Assembly: GCF_004348545.1 (NCBI RefSeq)
Contig: NZ_SMKL01000020.1
Span: forward strand, 1-64,000
DNA from: Jiangella ureilytica
Lineage (GTDB): Bacteria; Actinomycetota; Actinomycetes; Jiangellales; Jiangellaceae
Direction: 5' to 3'
DNA: 64,000 nt
The translations under genes and the position numbers were made by a program. Under the pieces are notes generated by a model, which had not been told where the DNA came from, searched no databases, and saw only the letters and a list, made by a program, of their open reading frames with translations. Numbering within the stretch: position 1 is the first letter of the stretch; every line of letters starts with the position of its first letter. Shown one piece after another: positions 50,396 through 58,797 of this stretch.

Positions 50396-52513
50396 ATGAC
50401 GGCACGGAACCGCGCGACCGCGTTGGCGGCGACATCGGTGCTGCTCGCGGCGGTGCACGTCGCAACGACCGGCTCCGCGCCCGACGGCGAGGGCGCGGGT
50501 CGCGCCGCCACCGCCGAGCCGGCCCGCGGCACCGTCGTCACCGCGACCGCCCCGGCCGGGGCCGCCGGCGTCGCCGTCGACTACGCCGCCTACCTGCCCG
50601 CCGGTTACGACGCGGGCGACGACGAGTACGCGACGCTCTACCTGCTGCACGGCCGTGGCGACACCATGGCGGCCTGGCAGCAGGTGACTGCGGACCTCGA
50701 CGAGCTGATCTCCGCCGGCACCGTCCCGCCGCTGGTCGTGGTCATGCCGGACGCGCCGTGGAGCGAGCGCGGCAACTGGTACGTCGACTCGCGGCACGCC
50801 GGCGGCGCCGCGGTCGAGACCGCGCTGACACAGGACCTGGTCGCACACGTCGACGCCACCTACCGCACCGTCGACAGCCGCGACGCGCGCGCCGTCGGCG
50901 GCTACTCGATGGGCGGCTACGGCGCCCTGCGCTACGCGCTGGCGCATCAGGACCTGTTCGCCGCGGGCCTGGTGCTGTCGCCCGCGGTCTACGTGCCGCT
51001 GTCGCCGGCGGACTCGTCGACGCGCGAGTTCGGCGCGTTCGGCCTGGGCGAGGCGCTGTTCGATGACGCCGTCTACACGTCGCTCAACTATCCGGCGCTG
51101 CTCGAGGCCGCCGACCCGGCCCTGCCGACGCACCTGTTCGTCGCGGTCGGCGACGACGAGTGGGCCAACCCCGCGCCCGAGGACGCCCAGCACGACATCG
51201 ACTTCGAGTCCGCCCGGCTCTACAACGCCGCTCGGCGGGTCGACGGCGTCACGGCCGAGCTGCGGATCATGGACGGCGGGCACGACTGGGACGTCTGGCG
51301 GGCCGGCTTCCGCGAAGGGCTGGCCGACCTCGCCGGCTACCTGCGCACCACCGACCCGCTGCCGCTGCCGGGCGAGATCACCGGCACCGGCGGTGACGAC
51401 CGCGCCGGCGGCATCGCGGTGACGCCGGACGGGCAGACGGTCACCGCCGTCAACGAGGGCGGCGTCGACCCGATGCTGAGCTCCGACGACGGCTGGACGC
51501 TGCGGCTCGCCACCCCTGCCGCCGACCGCGTGTACGGCATCCACGCGGCGGGCGACGGCGGCGTTCTCACCGCCGGGTACACCCGTGGCGACCTGGACGG
51601 ACGGCACCCGGGCACTTCCCGCGACGACGCGTTCGCCGCCCGGGTCTCGGCCGGCGGCGCCCTCGACTGGGTCACGCAGTTCGGCGACCCGGCCGCGGCC
51701 GACCGCGCCTACGCGAGCGTCCCGGCGCCCGACGGCGGCCTCTACGTCGCCGGGTACACCAGCGGCAGCGTCGGCGGTGCCGCGAACGCCGGCGACAAGG
51801 ACGCGCTGCTCGCGCGCATCGGGACCGACGGCGAGCTGCTCTGGACCCGGCAGCTCGGCGGCGCCGGCGAGGACAAGGCGCTCGCCGTCGCCGTCGGCGC
51901 GGACCGGCGGGTGTACGTCGCCGGCGTGACCTCGCAGGCGATGCCGGGGGCGACGGCGAACGGCGGGCTGGACGCGTGGGTGGCCCGGTTCTCCGCCGAC
52001 GGGAAGCGGGACTGGCTGAGCCAGTTCGGGACCACGGAGTCCGACCAGTTCACCGCGCTGGCGCCGCTGCCGGCGCAGGGCGTGGTCGCCGTCGGGCACA
52101 CCGGTGGCGGGCTGGGCGCGGCCGGCGCGGGCGGCAACGACCAGCTGGCCGTCGCGGTGACGTCGGCAGGCCGGGCCCGCTGGATCACCCAGGACGGCAC
52201 CGACGGCGACGACCGGGCCGCCGCCGTCCACGTCGGCGCCGACGGCGCCATCACCGTCGCCGGTCACACCGACGGCCGCGTGGGGGTCAGCGCGGGCGGC
52301 GTCGACGTCGTCGTGAGCACGCTCGGCAGCCGCGGCCAGGTGCGCTCGCGTGCGCAGTTCGGTACGCCCGAGCGCGACGGTGCCGACGAGTGGGACGAGT
52401 CGAACCTCTACCTCAGCGGCGACGGCGGCAGCGGCCTGCTGCTGACGGGGCTGACGTTCGGCGGCGGCAGCGGGCTCGGCGACGTGTTCGCCGGCCCGCT
52501 GTCGTCGCCTTAG
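50396..52513 (+). CDS. secreted esterase-D-type hydrolase with C-terminal beta-propeller repeats
   Basis: 705 residues. Signal peptide at residues 1-27. Esterase/PHB-depolymerase-like alpha/beta hydrolase (about 45-330): LYLLHGRGDTMAAWQ, nucleophile Ser in VGGYSMGGYGALRYA, His in IMDGGHDWDVWRAGF. The C-terminal half repeats blades such as GVLTAGYTRGDLDG, GLYVAGYTSGSVGG and VYVAGVTSQAMPG, the SBBP/'beta-propeller' repeat pattern. GGAG lies before the ATG. It may remove acyl groups from the extracellular substrate before uptake by the adjacent ABC system; shared LacI operators support that link. Confidence 0.8.
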   Translation: MTARNRATALAATSVLLAAVHVATTGSAPDGEGAGRAATAEPARGTVVTATAPAGAAGVAVDYAAYLPAGYDAGDDEYATLYLLHGRGDTMAAWQQVTADLDELISAGTVPPLVVVMPDAPWSERGNWYVDSRHAGGAAVETALTQDLVAHVDATYRTVDSRDARAVGGYSMGGYGALRYALAHQDLFAAGLVLSPAVYVPLSPADSSTREFGAFGLGEALFDDAVYTSLNYPALLEAADPALPTHLFVAVGDDEWANPAPEDAQHDIDFESARLYNAARRVDGVTAELRIMDGGHDWDVWRAGFREGLADLAGYLRTTDPLPLPGEITGTGGDDRAGGIAVTPDGQTVTAVNEGGVDPMLSSDDGWTLRLATPAADRVYGIHAAGDGGVLTAGYTRGDLDGRHPGTSRDDAFAARVSAGGALDWVTQFGDPAAADRAYASVPAPDGGLYVAGYTSGSVGGAANAGDKDALLARIGTDGELLWTRQLGGAGEDKALAVAVGADRRVYVAGVTSQAMPGATANGGLDAWVARFSADGKRDWLSQFGTTESDQFTALAPLPAQGVVAVGHTGGGLGAAGAGGNDQLAVAVTSAGRARWITQDGTDGDDRAAAVHVGADGAITVAGHTDGRVGVSAGGVDVVVSTLGSRGQVRSRAQFGTPERDGADEWDESNLYLSGDGGSGLLLTGLTFGGGSGLGDVFAGPLSSP

Positions 52514-52576
52514 CAGAGCTGCCTCGGCGCGAGCCGTCCCGCCGAACCGCTGACCCGTACGCCAGTGGGAACAGCG

Positions 52577-53509
52577 TCAGAACAGGGCGCTGGCCAGCGC
52601 CGAGCGCGCCTTCACGACCCGGGGGTCGGCACCGCCGACGATGTCGAACAGCTCGACCACGCGCGCCCGTAGCCGCTCGCGCTCGTCGCCGAAGACCCGG
52701 CGGATGGTGCCGATGAGCCGGTCGAACGCCTGGTCGACCCGTCCCGACACGACCTCGATGTCGGCGGCCAGCAGCTGCGCGTCGACGTCGGTGGGGTCGG
52801 CGTCGGCCGCGGCCAGCGCTGCGCCGGGGTCGGTGCCGGCCGTGCGGCGCAGCAGCTCGACCTGGGCCAGCCCCGCCTTCGCCTCGGCGTCGGCCGGAGC
52901 CTCGGCGAGGACCGCCCGGTAGGCCTCGGCCGCCTTGTCGAAGTCGCCGGCGTTGATGGCGTCATAGGCCGCCTCGAACCGCGGGTCGACGGGCTCTTCC
53001 GCCGGCTCGCCGTCGGCGTCTTCGGGGGCGCCGGCCCCCGGGATGGGGTCGGCCCGGCCGGCGACGCCGTTGGCGACGGCCATCTGCAGCAGCTGCTCGA
53101 TGACCTGCTGCGCCTGCGCCTCGGGGATGGCCCCCTGGAACAGCGGCACCAGCTGCCCGCGGACGACCGCGACGACGGTGGGGATGCTCTGGACCTGCGC
53201 GGCCTGCGCGATGGCCTGGTTCGCGTCGACGTCGATCTTGGCGAGCACGAACCGACCCTCGTACTGGGCGGCCAGGCGTTCGAGGATGGGCGAGAGGGTC
53301 TTGCAGGGCTCGCACCAGGTGGCCCAGAAGTCGATGACCACGGGCACCGACATGGACCGGGTGAGCACCTCGGACTGGAACGTCGCCTCGGTGACGTCGA
53401 TGACGAAGCCGCCACCGGCGGCACCCGGCGCGGCCTGCTGCGGCTGGCCGCCCCCGTTGAGGGCCGACAGGTCGACGGCGCCGGGGCGGCTGAAACTCTG
53501 CGAGCTCAT
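52577..53509 (-). CDS. thioredoxin-TPR co-chaperone (YbbN/CnoX-like)
   Basis: 310 residues. Residues about 37-145 form a thioredoxin fold with active site WATWCEPCKTL (CEPC). A linker and a C-terminal TPR-like region follow (DPRFEAAYDAINAGDFDKAAEAYRAVLAEAP). This is the actinobacterial tetratricopeptide thioredoxin arrangement, similar to CnoX/YbbN, which holds oxidised substrates for chaperones. Cytosolic. ATG at 53509 (MSSQSFSRPGAVDL). Confidence 0.88.
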   Translation of the reverse strand: MSSQSFSRPGAVDLSALNGGGQPQQAAPGAAGGGFVIDVTEATFQSEVLTRSMSVPVVIDFWATWCEPCKTLSPILERLAAQYEGRFVLAKIDVDANQAIAQAAQVQSIPTVVAVVRGQLVPLFQGAIPEAQAQQVIEQLLQMAVANGVAGRADPIPGAGAPEDADGEPAEEPVDPRFEAAYDAINAGDFDKAAEAYRAVLAEAPADAEAKAGLAQVELLRRTAGTDPGAALAAADADPTDVDAQLLAADIEVVSGRVDQAFDRLIGTIRRVFGDERERLRARVVELFDIVGGADPRVVKARSALASALF

Positions 53510-53555
53510 GGCCCTATCCTCCCCCGATCATCCGCGCCCGTGCCACAGGGGTGGC

Positions 53556-53735
53556 TCAGTCCCAGTAGGCGCTGCTCCAGTGGCGGGCGTCGACGGCGTG
53601 GGCGCGGGGCGGCGCGACGGTCGGGGCGGCCACGGCCGGGCGGGCCGGCTCGTCGCGGCGGGCCCGGCGGCGCAGTACGAGACCGTGCGCGAGCAGGACG
53701 GCGATCATGGCCGCCAGCAGCAGCGGAACGAGCAT
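53556..53735 (-). CDS. 59-residue single-helix membrane peptide
   Basis: Short open frame reading MLVPLLLAAMIAVLLAHGLV, then LRRRARRDEP and a Pro/Ala-rich tail ending HWSSAYWD. GGGGAGG is five bases before the ATG, which supports translation. One N-terminal membrane helix with a positive cytoplasmic flank. No family recognised. Upstream of the thioredoxin gene on the same strand, 47 bases from its start. Confidence 0.6.
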   Translation of the reverse strand: MLVPLLLAAMIAVLLAHGLVLRRRARRDEPARPAVAAPTVAPPRAHAVDARHWSSAYWD

Positions 53736-54042
53736 GCGGCCTCCCCGGACGGCGGAGCGCTGGTGCCCGCATGGTGACAGATCCCCGGCGGACCGTCCAG
53801 CACCGACTGCTGGCCGGGCCTCGCCCTTCTGTGTGGTCCGCCGGCTCGGAGATGATCACGTTCAGTACGAGATCTCGTGTCGCACTACGCCTGCAAGCGT
53901 GTTGCGGCACGGGTCATCATGGTGGGCGCACCACCTCCCCATGATCATTCCCCTCGCGGTCGCTGACACGCCGCCACCGGACATGATCATGAGACCGGCG
54001 AGTCCACAGCTCAAGGAATGGGAGGGACGGCGAACAGCGAGC
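53736..54042. other. 307-base intergenic region with a family A repeat arm
   Basis: No gene seen. Holds a family A arm at 53852-53925 and, beyond it, two ATGATCAT octamers near 53940 and 53983 that may be remnants of a second arm. Confidence 0.45.
53852..53925. repeat. palindrome family A, single arm (copy 3)
   Basis: Begins ATGATCACGTTCAGTACG, then CGTGTCGCACTACGCCTGCA and CACGGGTCATCATGG, matching the left arm at 29639 word for word at many positions. The right arm is not recognisable apart from isolated ATGATCAT octamers. Confidence 0.75.
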
Positions 54043-55752
54043 TCAGAACCGGGCCGGCTCGGAGTAGACGCCCCACTCGGCCCGCAGCGCGTCGCAGATC
54101 TCGCCCAGGGTGGCCTCGGCGCGGACGGCGTCGAGCATGGAGGGGAGGAGGTTCTCCGAGGTCCGCGCGACCGAGACCATGGCCGCCAGGGCGGAACGGA
54201 CGGCGTCGTCGTCGCGGGCCGCGCGCCGATCGGCCAGCACCTGCCGCTGCTCGTCCTCGACCTCGTGCGACACCCGCAGGATGTCGAGCTCGCCGGTGAC
54301 GCTGCCGGTGTGGACGTTGACGCCGACGACGCGTTTGTCGCCCTTCTCGACCCGCTGCTGGTGCTGGAACGCCGACTCGGCGATCTCGCCGGTGAACCAG
54401 CCGTTGTCGATGCCGTGCAGGATGCCGGCGGTCATCGGTCCGTACGTCTGCTGCCAGCGCTTGTCGTCGGCGCCCATCGAGCGGATCTGCGCGAAGATCG
54501 CCTCGGCCTCGGCCTCGAGCCGGTCGGTCAGCGCCTCGACGTACCAGGATCCGCCGAGCGGGTCGGCGACGTTGGCGACGCCGGTCTCTTCCATCAGCAC
54601 CTGCTGGGTGCGCAGCGCGATCTCCGCCGCGGACTCCGTGGGCAGCGCCAGCACCTCGTCGAGAGCATTGGTGTGCAGCGAGTTGGTGCCGCCGAGCACC
54701 GCGGCGAGCGCTTCGACCGTCGTGCGGACGACGTTGTTGTACGGCTGCTGGCCGGTGAGCGACACGCCGGCGGTCTGGGTGTGGAACCGCAGCCACTGCG
54801 CCTTCTCGGTCGTGGCGCCGTAGACGTCGCGCATCCAGCGGGCCCAGATGCGGCGCGCGGCGCGGAACTTGGCGATCTCTTCGAAGAAGTCGACGTGCGC
54901 GTCGAAGAAGAACGACAGGCCGGGTGCGAACACCTCGACGTCGAGGCCGCGCGACAGCCCGAGCTCGACGTAGCCGAAGCCGTCGGCCAGCGTGAACGCC
55001 AGCTCCTGCGCGGCCGTCGAGCCGGCCTCGCGGATGTGGTACCCCGACACCGACAGCGGCTTGTAGTCCGGCACAGACGCCGCGCAGTACTCCATGAGGT
55101 CGCCGATCAACCGCAGGTGCGGCTCGGGCTCGAACAGCCACTCCTTCTGCGCGATGTACTCCTTGAAGATGTCGGTTTGCAGCGTCCCGTTGAGATCGCC
55201 GACGGCGACGCCCTGCCGTTCCGCGGCGACGACGTACATGCAGAAGATCGGGACGGCCGGTCCGCTGATGGTCATCGACGTGGTGACGTCGCCGAGCGGG
55301 ATGCCGTCGAACAGCACGTCCATGTCGGCCGCGGAGTCGATGGCGACGCCGCAGTGGCCCACCTCGCCGAGGCTGCGCGGGTCGTCGGAGTCGCGGCCCA
55401 TGAGCGTCGGCATGTCGAACGCGACCGACAGCCCGCCGCCGCCGGAGCGCAGGATCATCTGGTAGCGCTCGTTGGTCTGCGTCGCGTTGCCGAAGCCGGC
55501 GAACTGGCGGATGGTCCACGCCCGGCCCCGGTAGCCCGTGGAGTAGAGCCCGCGGGTGAACGGGTACTCGCCCGGCCAGCCGATGCGCTCGAACCGAGGA
55601 TCATCAGCACCGGGAGGCGGCCCGTAGACGGGGTCGACCTCGGTACCGGACAGGGTGGTGAAGTCGGCGTCGCGCACCTTGCCGGTCGCGACCGCGGCGT
55701 CGAGGCGGGCCTGCCAGCGTCGGCGGCCTTCTTCGATGGCCCGGGCATCCAT
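54043..55752 (-). CDS. icmA: isobutyryl-CoA mutase large subunit (IcmA type)
   Basis: 569 residues, the substrate-binding barrel without a C-terminal cobalamin domain, as in IcmA. At the substrate-defining positions it has Phe84 (IRQFAGFGN) and Gln202 (KEYIAQKEW), 118 residues apart. These are the residues known for isobutyryl-CoA mutase (Phe80/Gln198), where methylmalonyl-CoA mutase has Tyr and Arg. The predicted reaction is isobutyryl-CoA to n-butyryl-CoA with adenosylcobalamin bound by a separate IcmB, not found here. Divergent from a cysteine-free Rrf2 regulator with a palindrome between. MeaB, its usual chaperone, lies at 61973. Confidence 0.88.
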   Translation of the reverse strand: MDARAIEEGRRRWQARLDAAVATGKVRDADFTTLSGTEVDPVYGPPPGADDPRFERIGWPGEYPFTRGLYSTGYRGRAWTIRQFAGFGNATQTNERYQMILRSGGGGLSVAFDMPTLMGRDSDDPRSLGEVGHCGVAIDSAADMDVLFDGIPLGDVTTSMTISGPAVPIFCMYVVAAERQGVAVGDLNGTLQTDIFKEYIAQKEWLFEPEPHLRLIGDLMEYCAASVPDYKPLSVSGYHIREAGSTAAQELAFTLADGFGYVELGLSRGLDVEVFAPGLSFFFDAHVDFFEEIAKFRAARRIWARWMRDVYGATTEKAQWLRFHTQTAGVSLTGQQPYNNVVRTTVEALAAVLGGTNSLHTNALDEVLALPTESAAEIALRTQQVLMEETGVANVADPLGGSWYVEALTDRLEAEAEAIFAQIRSMGADDKRWQQTYGPMTAGILHGIDNGWFTGEIAESAFQHQQRVEKGDKRVVGVNVHTGSVTGELDILRVSHEVEDEQRQVLADRRAARDDDAVRSALAAMVSVARTSENLLPSMLDAVRAEATLGEICDALRAEWGVYSEPARF

Positions 55753-55767
55753 GATGGGGTCTCCATA

Positions 55768-55787
55768 TTAGTTGGACGTCCTAGTAA
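55768..55787. promoter_or_regulatory. candidate operator between icmA and the Rrf2 gene
   Basis: TTAGTTGGACGTCCTAGTAA, symmetric at eight of ten paired positions around GGACGTCC. It lies 16 bases upstream of icmA and 26 upstream of the Rrf2 ATG, where it can control both. TAATAT on the icmA strand beside it could be a -10 element. Confidence 0.6.
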
Positions 55788-55812
55788 CTGGCTCCATCCT
55801 ACTCGCAGTGGG

Positions 55813-56280
55813 ATGATCGGGCTCGTGCACATCACAGCGCGCGCCGACTACGCCGTCCGGGCGGTGGTTCAGCTCGCCTCGCTGCAGCCGGCGTCGGCCA
55901 CCCGGCAGCAACTGGCCGACGCACAAGACATCCCCGGCAAGTTCCTCGAGACCATCCTCGGCGACCTGCGCCGGGCCGGGATCCTCGACGCCCAGCGCGG
56001 GGCCACCGGCGGCTACCGGCTCACCAAGCCGGCCGAGGAGATCACCCTCGCCGACATCGTCCGGGCCACCGAGGGCCCGCTGGCCGCCGTCCGCGGCATG
56101 CCCCCCGAGGACACCATGTACCCGGGGCCGGCCCAGCCGCTGACCCGGGTCTGGGTCGCGGTCCGGGCCAGCCTCCGTGAGGTGCTCGAACAGACGACGG
56201 TCGCCGACGTCATCGCCGACCGCCTCCCCGAGCACGTCGACGAGCTGCAGAAGCGCCCCGACAGCTGGGTCCGCCGCTGA
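55813..56280 (+). CDS. Rrf2 family transcriptional regulator lacking cysteines
   Basis: 155 residues from the ATG at 55813; the GTG at 55825 (reading MHITARADYAVRA) matches typical Rrf2 starts and may be the true one. Winged helix with ATRQQLADAQDIPGKFLETILGDLRRAGILDAQRGATGGYRL. No cysteine anywhere, so it cannot carry the Fe-S cluster of IscR or NsrR and probably senses another signal. Divergent from icmA; a shared palindrome suggests it regulates branched-chain acyl-CoA metabolism. Confidence 0.8.
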   Translation: MIGLVHITARADYAVRAVVQLASLQPASATRQQLADAQDIPGKFLETILGDLRRAGILDAQRGATGGYRLTKPAEEITLADIVRATEGPLAAVRGMPPEDTMYPGPAQPLTRVWVAVRASLREVLEQTTVADVIADRLPEHVDELQKRPDSWVRR

Positions 56281-56290
56281 GCTACGGCGG
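56271..56290. terminator. hairpin with the Rrf2 stop codon in its loop
   Basis: CCGCCG and CGGCGG pair around a loop containing TGA (56278-56280). The convergent DUF998 stop is three bases beyond. Weak six-bp stem. Confidence 0.4.
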
Positions 56291-56293
56291 CGG

Positions 56294-56944
56294 TCACGCC
56301 TCGCGCCGGAGCCTCACGGCGAGCAGCGACAGCACCAGCATGCCCGCGATGACACCGGCCGCCAGCACCGCCGACGGCGCGAACACCTGCGCCGACGACA
56401 GCACGTTCGCGACGATCACGACGACGGCGGCGATCCGGGCCGCCCGGGCCGGGCCGCGCTCCTCGCGCCGGGCGAAGTAGCGGCCGAGCACGAACAGCGC
56501 GGCGGTCAGTGCGGCGAAGGCGACCGTCCCGGCGAACAGGTGCACGACGGTGTGCCAGGCGAGCTCCTCGGTGACGTCGTCGGGCGTCCCGGCGGGGAAG
56601 CCGGCGCCCGGCTGCATGACGAAGACGCCGGCGAGGACGTAGCCGACCCCGTAGGTGAGCACCAGCCGTGGCGCCCACGTACTGGTGGTCGCCCGCTTCA
56701 CGCCGGCCGCGCCGGCGATCATCAGCAGGCCAGCCACGACGAAGTTCGCGATCTGGATCCAGCCGAGCGAGCCGACGGCGAGCATGCTCAGCGGATGACG
56801 GGAGAGGTCGAACGCGTCGCGGGTCGCGGCCTGGGCGAGCGACACGACCGCCCACAACGGGCCGGACACGGCGAGCGCGCCGATTAGCGTGCGGGTGGTG
56901 GCGACGGAGCGGACGCCGGCGTGGGGCGCAGCGAGTGTGGTCAT
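56294..56944 (-). CDS. DUF998 membrane protein
   Basis: 216 residues, about six membrane helices. The signature ATRDAFDLSRHPLSMLAVGSLGWIQ is that of DUF998. The ATG at 56944 (MTTLAAPHAG) is chosen. Function unknown. Placed after the sigma factor gene on the same strand, so it may belong to the regulon of that sigma factor. Confidence 0.8.
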   Translation of the reverse strand: MTTLAAPHAGVRSVATTRTLIGALAVSGPLWAVVSLAQAATRDAFDLSRHPLSMLAVGSLGWIQIANFVVAGLLMIAGAAGVKRATTSTWAPRLVLTYGVGYVLAGVFVMQPGAGFPAGTPDDVTEELAWHTVVHLFAGTVAFAALTAALFVLGRYFARREERGPARAARIAAVVVIVANVLSSAQVFAPSAVLAAGVIAGMLVLSLLAVRLRREA

Positions 56945-57039
56945 CGTTCTTGCCCTTCTGAAGTGCGGCGGCCCCATTGGCCGCCGTCACCCAGAGGTCG
57001 AGCGGCTCGCGGCCGGATCGACACGACCCGGCCGCGACG

Positions 57040-58293
57040 TCACTCCCCCGCCGCCTTGGCCTCCAACACGGCGCGCTCGGCCGCGTTGTCGCACATCCGC
57101 GCTGCCGTCAGATAGGCCGCGCGGGCCTCGTCGCGCCGGCCGAGCCGGTCCAGCAGCCCCGCCCGGACGGCGGACAGCAGGTGCGACCGGTCGAGCGTGC
57201 CCGCCGCCGCGATCTCGTCGACGATCCGCAGGCCGGCCGCGGGGCCGGACGCCATCGCGACGGCGGCGGCCCGGTTGAGGTCGACGACGGGCGACGGCGC
57301 GAGCTGCCCGAGGGCCTCGTAGAGGACGACGATGCGGTCCCAGTCGGTGTCGGCGACCGAGACGGCGACGGCGTGGCACTCGGCGATCGAGGCCTGCAGC
57401 CCGTACGCGCCGAGCCCCCGTCCGGCCGCGGCCGCCGTGGCCAGCGCCGCCCGGCCGCGCCGGATCGCCGACTGGTCCCAGCGGCGGCGGTCCTGCTCGT
57501 CGAGCAGGACCGGCCGCCCGGTGGCGTCGAGCCGCGCCGGGAAACGGGCCGCCGTCAGCTCCATGAGGGCGAGCAGCCCGTAGACCTCGGGCTCCGGCGC
57601 CAGCTGGACGAGGATACGGGCCAGCCGCAGCGCCTCCTGGGCGAGGTCGGCCCGCATCCACGACTCGCCGCCCGAGGCCGACGAGCCCTCGGTGAAGATC
57701 AGGTAGATGACGTTGAGCACCGACCGAAGCCGCTTGGGCCGCTCGTGCGGCTCGGGCACGGCGAACGGCAGCCGGGCCGCGGCGATGGTCTTCTTCGCCC
57801 GCGTGATGCGGGCCTGGACCGTCGGCACCGGCACGAGCAGCGCCTTGGCGATCTCGTCGGTCGTCAGACCGCCGACCACCCGCAGCGAGAGCGCGACCCG
57901 CGACTCCTTCGACAGGACGGGGTGGCAGGTCATGAAGATCAGCGCGAGCCGGTCGTCGTCGATGGCGTCGGGGTCGAAGAGCGCGTCCGCACCCGGCGCC
58001 GCGCCGTCGAGGTCGCGGGCGAGCACGGCGTAGCGTTCGTCGGCCGCGGCGCGGCGGCGGAACGCGTCGATGGCGCGCCGCCGCCCGACCGCGGTCAGCC
58101 AGTTCGCCGGGTTGTCCGGGACGCCGCTGGTGGACCAGCTGACCAGCGCCTCGGCCAGCGCCTCCTGGGCGACGTCCTCGGCCAGCGGGAAGTCACGCGT
58201 GTAGCGGGCGAGCGCACCGACGATGCGGGCGGACTCGGTCCGCCACACCGCCTCGACGGCGCGCCGCGCCTCGCTGCCGACGGTCCTGCTCAC
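57040..58293 (-). CDS. ECF sigma factor, group 42 type (DUF6596)
   Basis: 417 residues, much longer than ordinary ECF sigmas. Region 2 is YTRDFPLAEDVAQEALAEALVSW with GVPDNPANWLTAVGRRRAIDAFRRR; region 4 is LSLRVVGGLTTDEIAKALLVPVPTVQARITRAKK. A long C-terminal extension with TPR-like helices (LNRAAAVAMASGPAAGLRIVDEI) follows. This form, next to a YciI/DGPF gene, is the ECF42 group, in which the extension replaces an anti-sigma factor. GTG start overlaps the YciI stop by four bases. Confidence 0.9.
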   Translation of the reverse strand: MSRTVGSEARRAVEAVWRTESARIVGALARYTRDFPLAEDVAQEALAEALVSWSTSGVPDNPANWLTAVGRRRAIDAFRRRAAADERYAVLARDLDGAAPGADALFDPDAIDDDRLALIFMTCHPVLSKESRVALSLRVVGGLTTDEIAKALLVPVPTVQARITRAKKTIAAARLPFAVPEPHERPKRLRSVLNVIYLIFTEGSSASGGESWMRADLAQEALRLARILVQLAPEPEVYGLLALMELTAARFPARLDATGRPVLLDEQDRRRWDQSAIRRGRAALATAAAAGRGLGAYGLQASIAECHAVAVSVADTDWDRIVVLYEALGQLAPSPVVDLNRAAAVAMASGPAAGLRIVDEIAAAGTLDRSHLLSAVRAGLLDRLGRRDEARAAYLTAARMCDNAAERAVLEAKAAGE

Positions 58294-58706
58294 AGCTGCC
58301 CGGTCGCCTCACGCCAGGCGCGTTCCTTCCGGATCCACTCGTTGTCCTGCGGCAGCTCGTCGATGCGTGTGACGCGCCGGATCTCGACCTTCGTGGCCTG
58401 CGAGTACGGGATCCGCTTCGCCCACTCGACGGCCTCCTCCTTCGAGGACACCTCGAGGACGTAGTAGCCGCTGAACAGCTCTTTGGTCTCGCCGTACGGC
58501 CCGTCCGAGACGACCGGCTCCTCGCCGGTGAAGTCGACGACGACGCTCTCGTCCGGGTCGAGCCCCTCGGCGGCCAGCAGCACGCCCGCGCGGATGAGCT
58601 CCTGGTTGAACGCGCCGATGGTCGCGATGATCTCGTCGAAGTCGACGTCGGCACCGGCGGCGAGCGCCGCGTCGGTCGGCCGCATGATCAGCATGTACTT
58701 GCTCAT
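58290..58706 (-). CDS. YciI/DGPF family protein
   Basis: 138 residues. MSKYMLIMRPTDAALAAG start and the VSDGPYGETKELFSGYYVLEV segment containing the DGPF-like DGPYGE. It is the regular partner gene of ECF42 sigma factors and is translationally coupled to it here. Likely an input protein or target of the sigma; the reaction is unknown. Confidence 0.9.
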   Translation of the reverse strand: MSKYMLIMRPTDAALAAGADVDFDEIIATIGAFNQELIRAGVLLAAEGLDPDESVVVDFTGEEPVVSDGPYGETKELFSGYYVLEVSSKEEAVEWAKRIPYSQATKVEIRRVTRIDELPQDNEWIRKERAWREATGQL

Positions 58707-58797
58707 GGTGACTACCTTTCCGCATCTGGAGCGCCGGACCGGCCCTCTCGACGCAGAGGTCGAACGGGCCGGGCGCGGATCGACACGGATCGAGGAC

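Noticed and set aside
53846-54000. Family A repeats considered as insertion sequence ends
   Set aside because: No transposase or target duplication is visible near any copy, so only a repeat is annotated.
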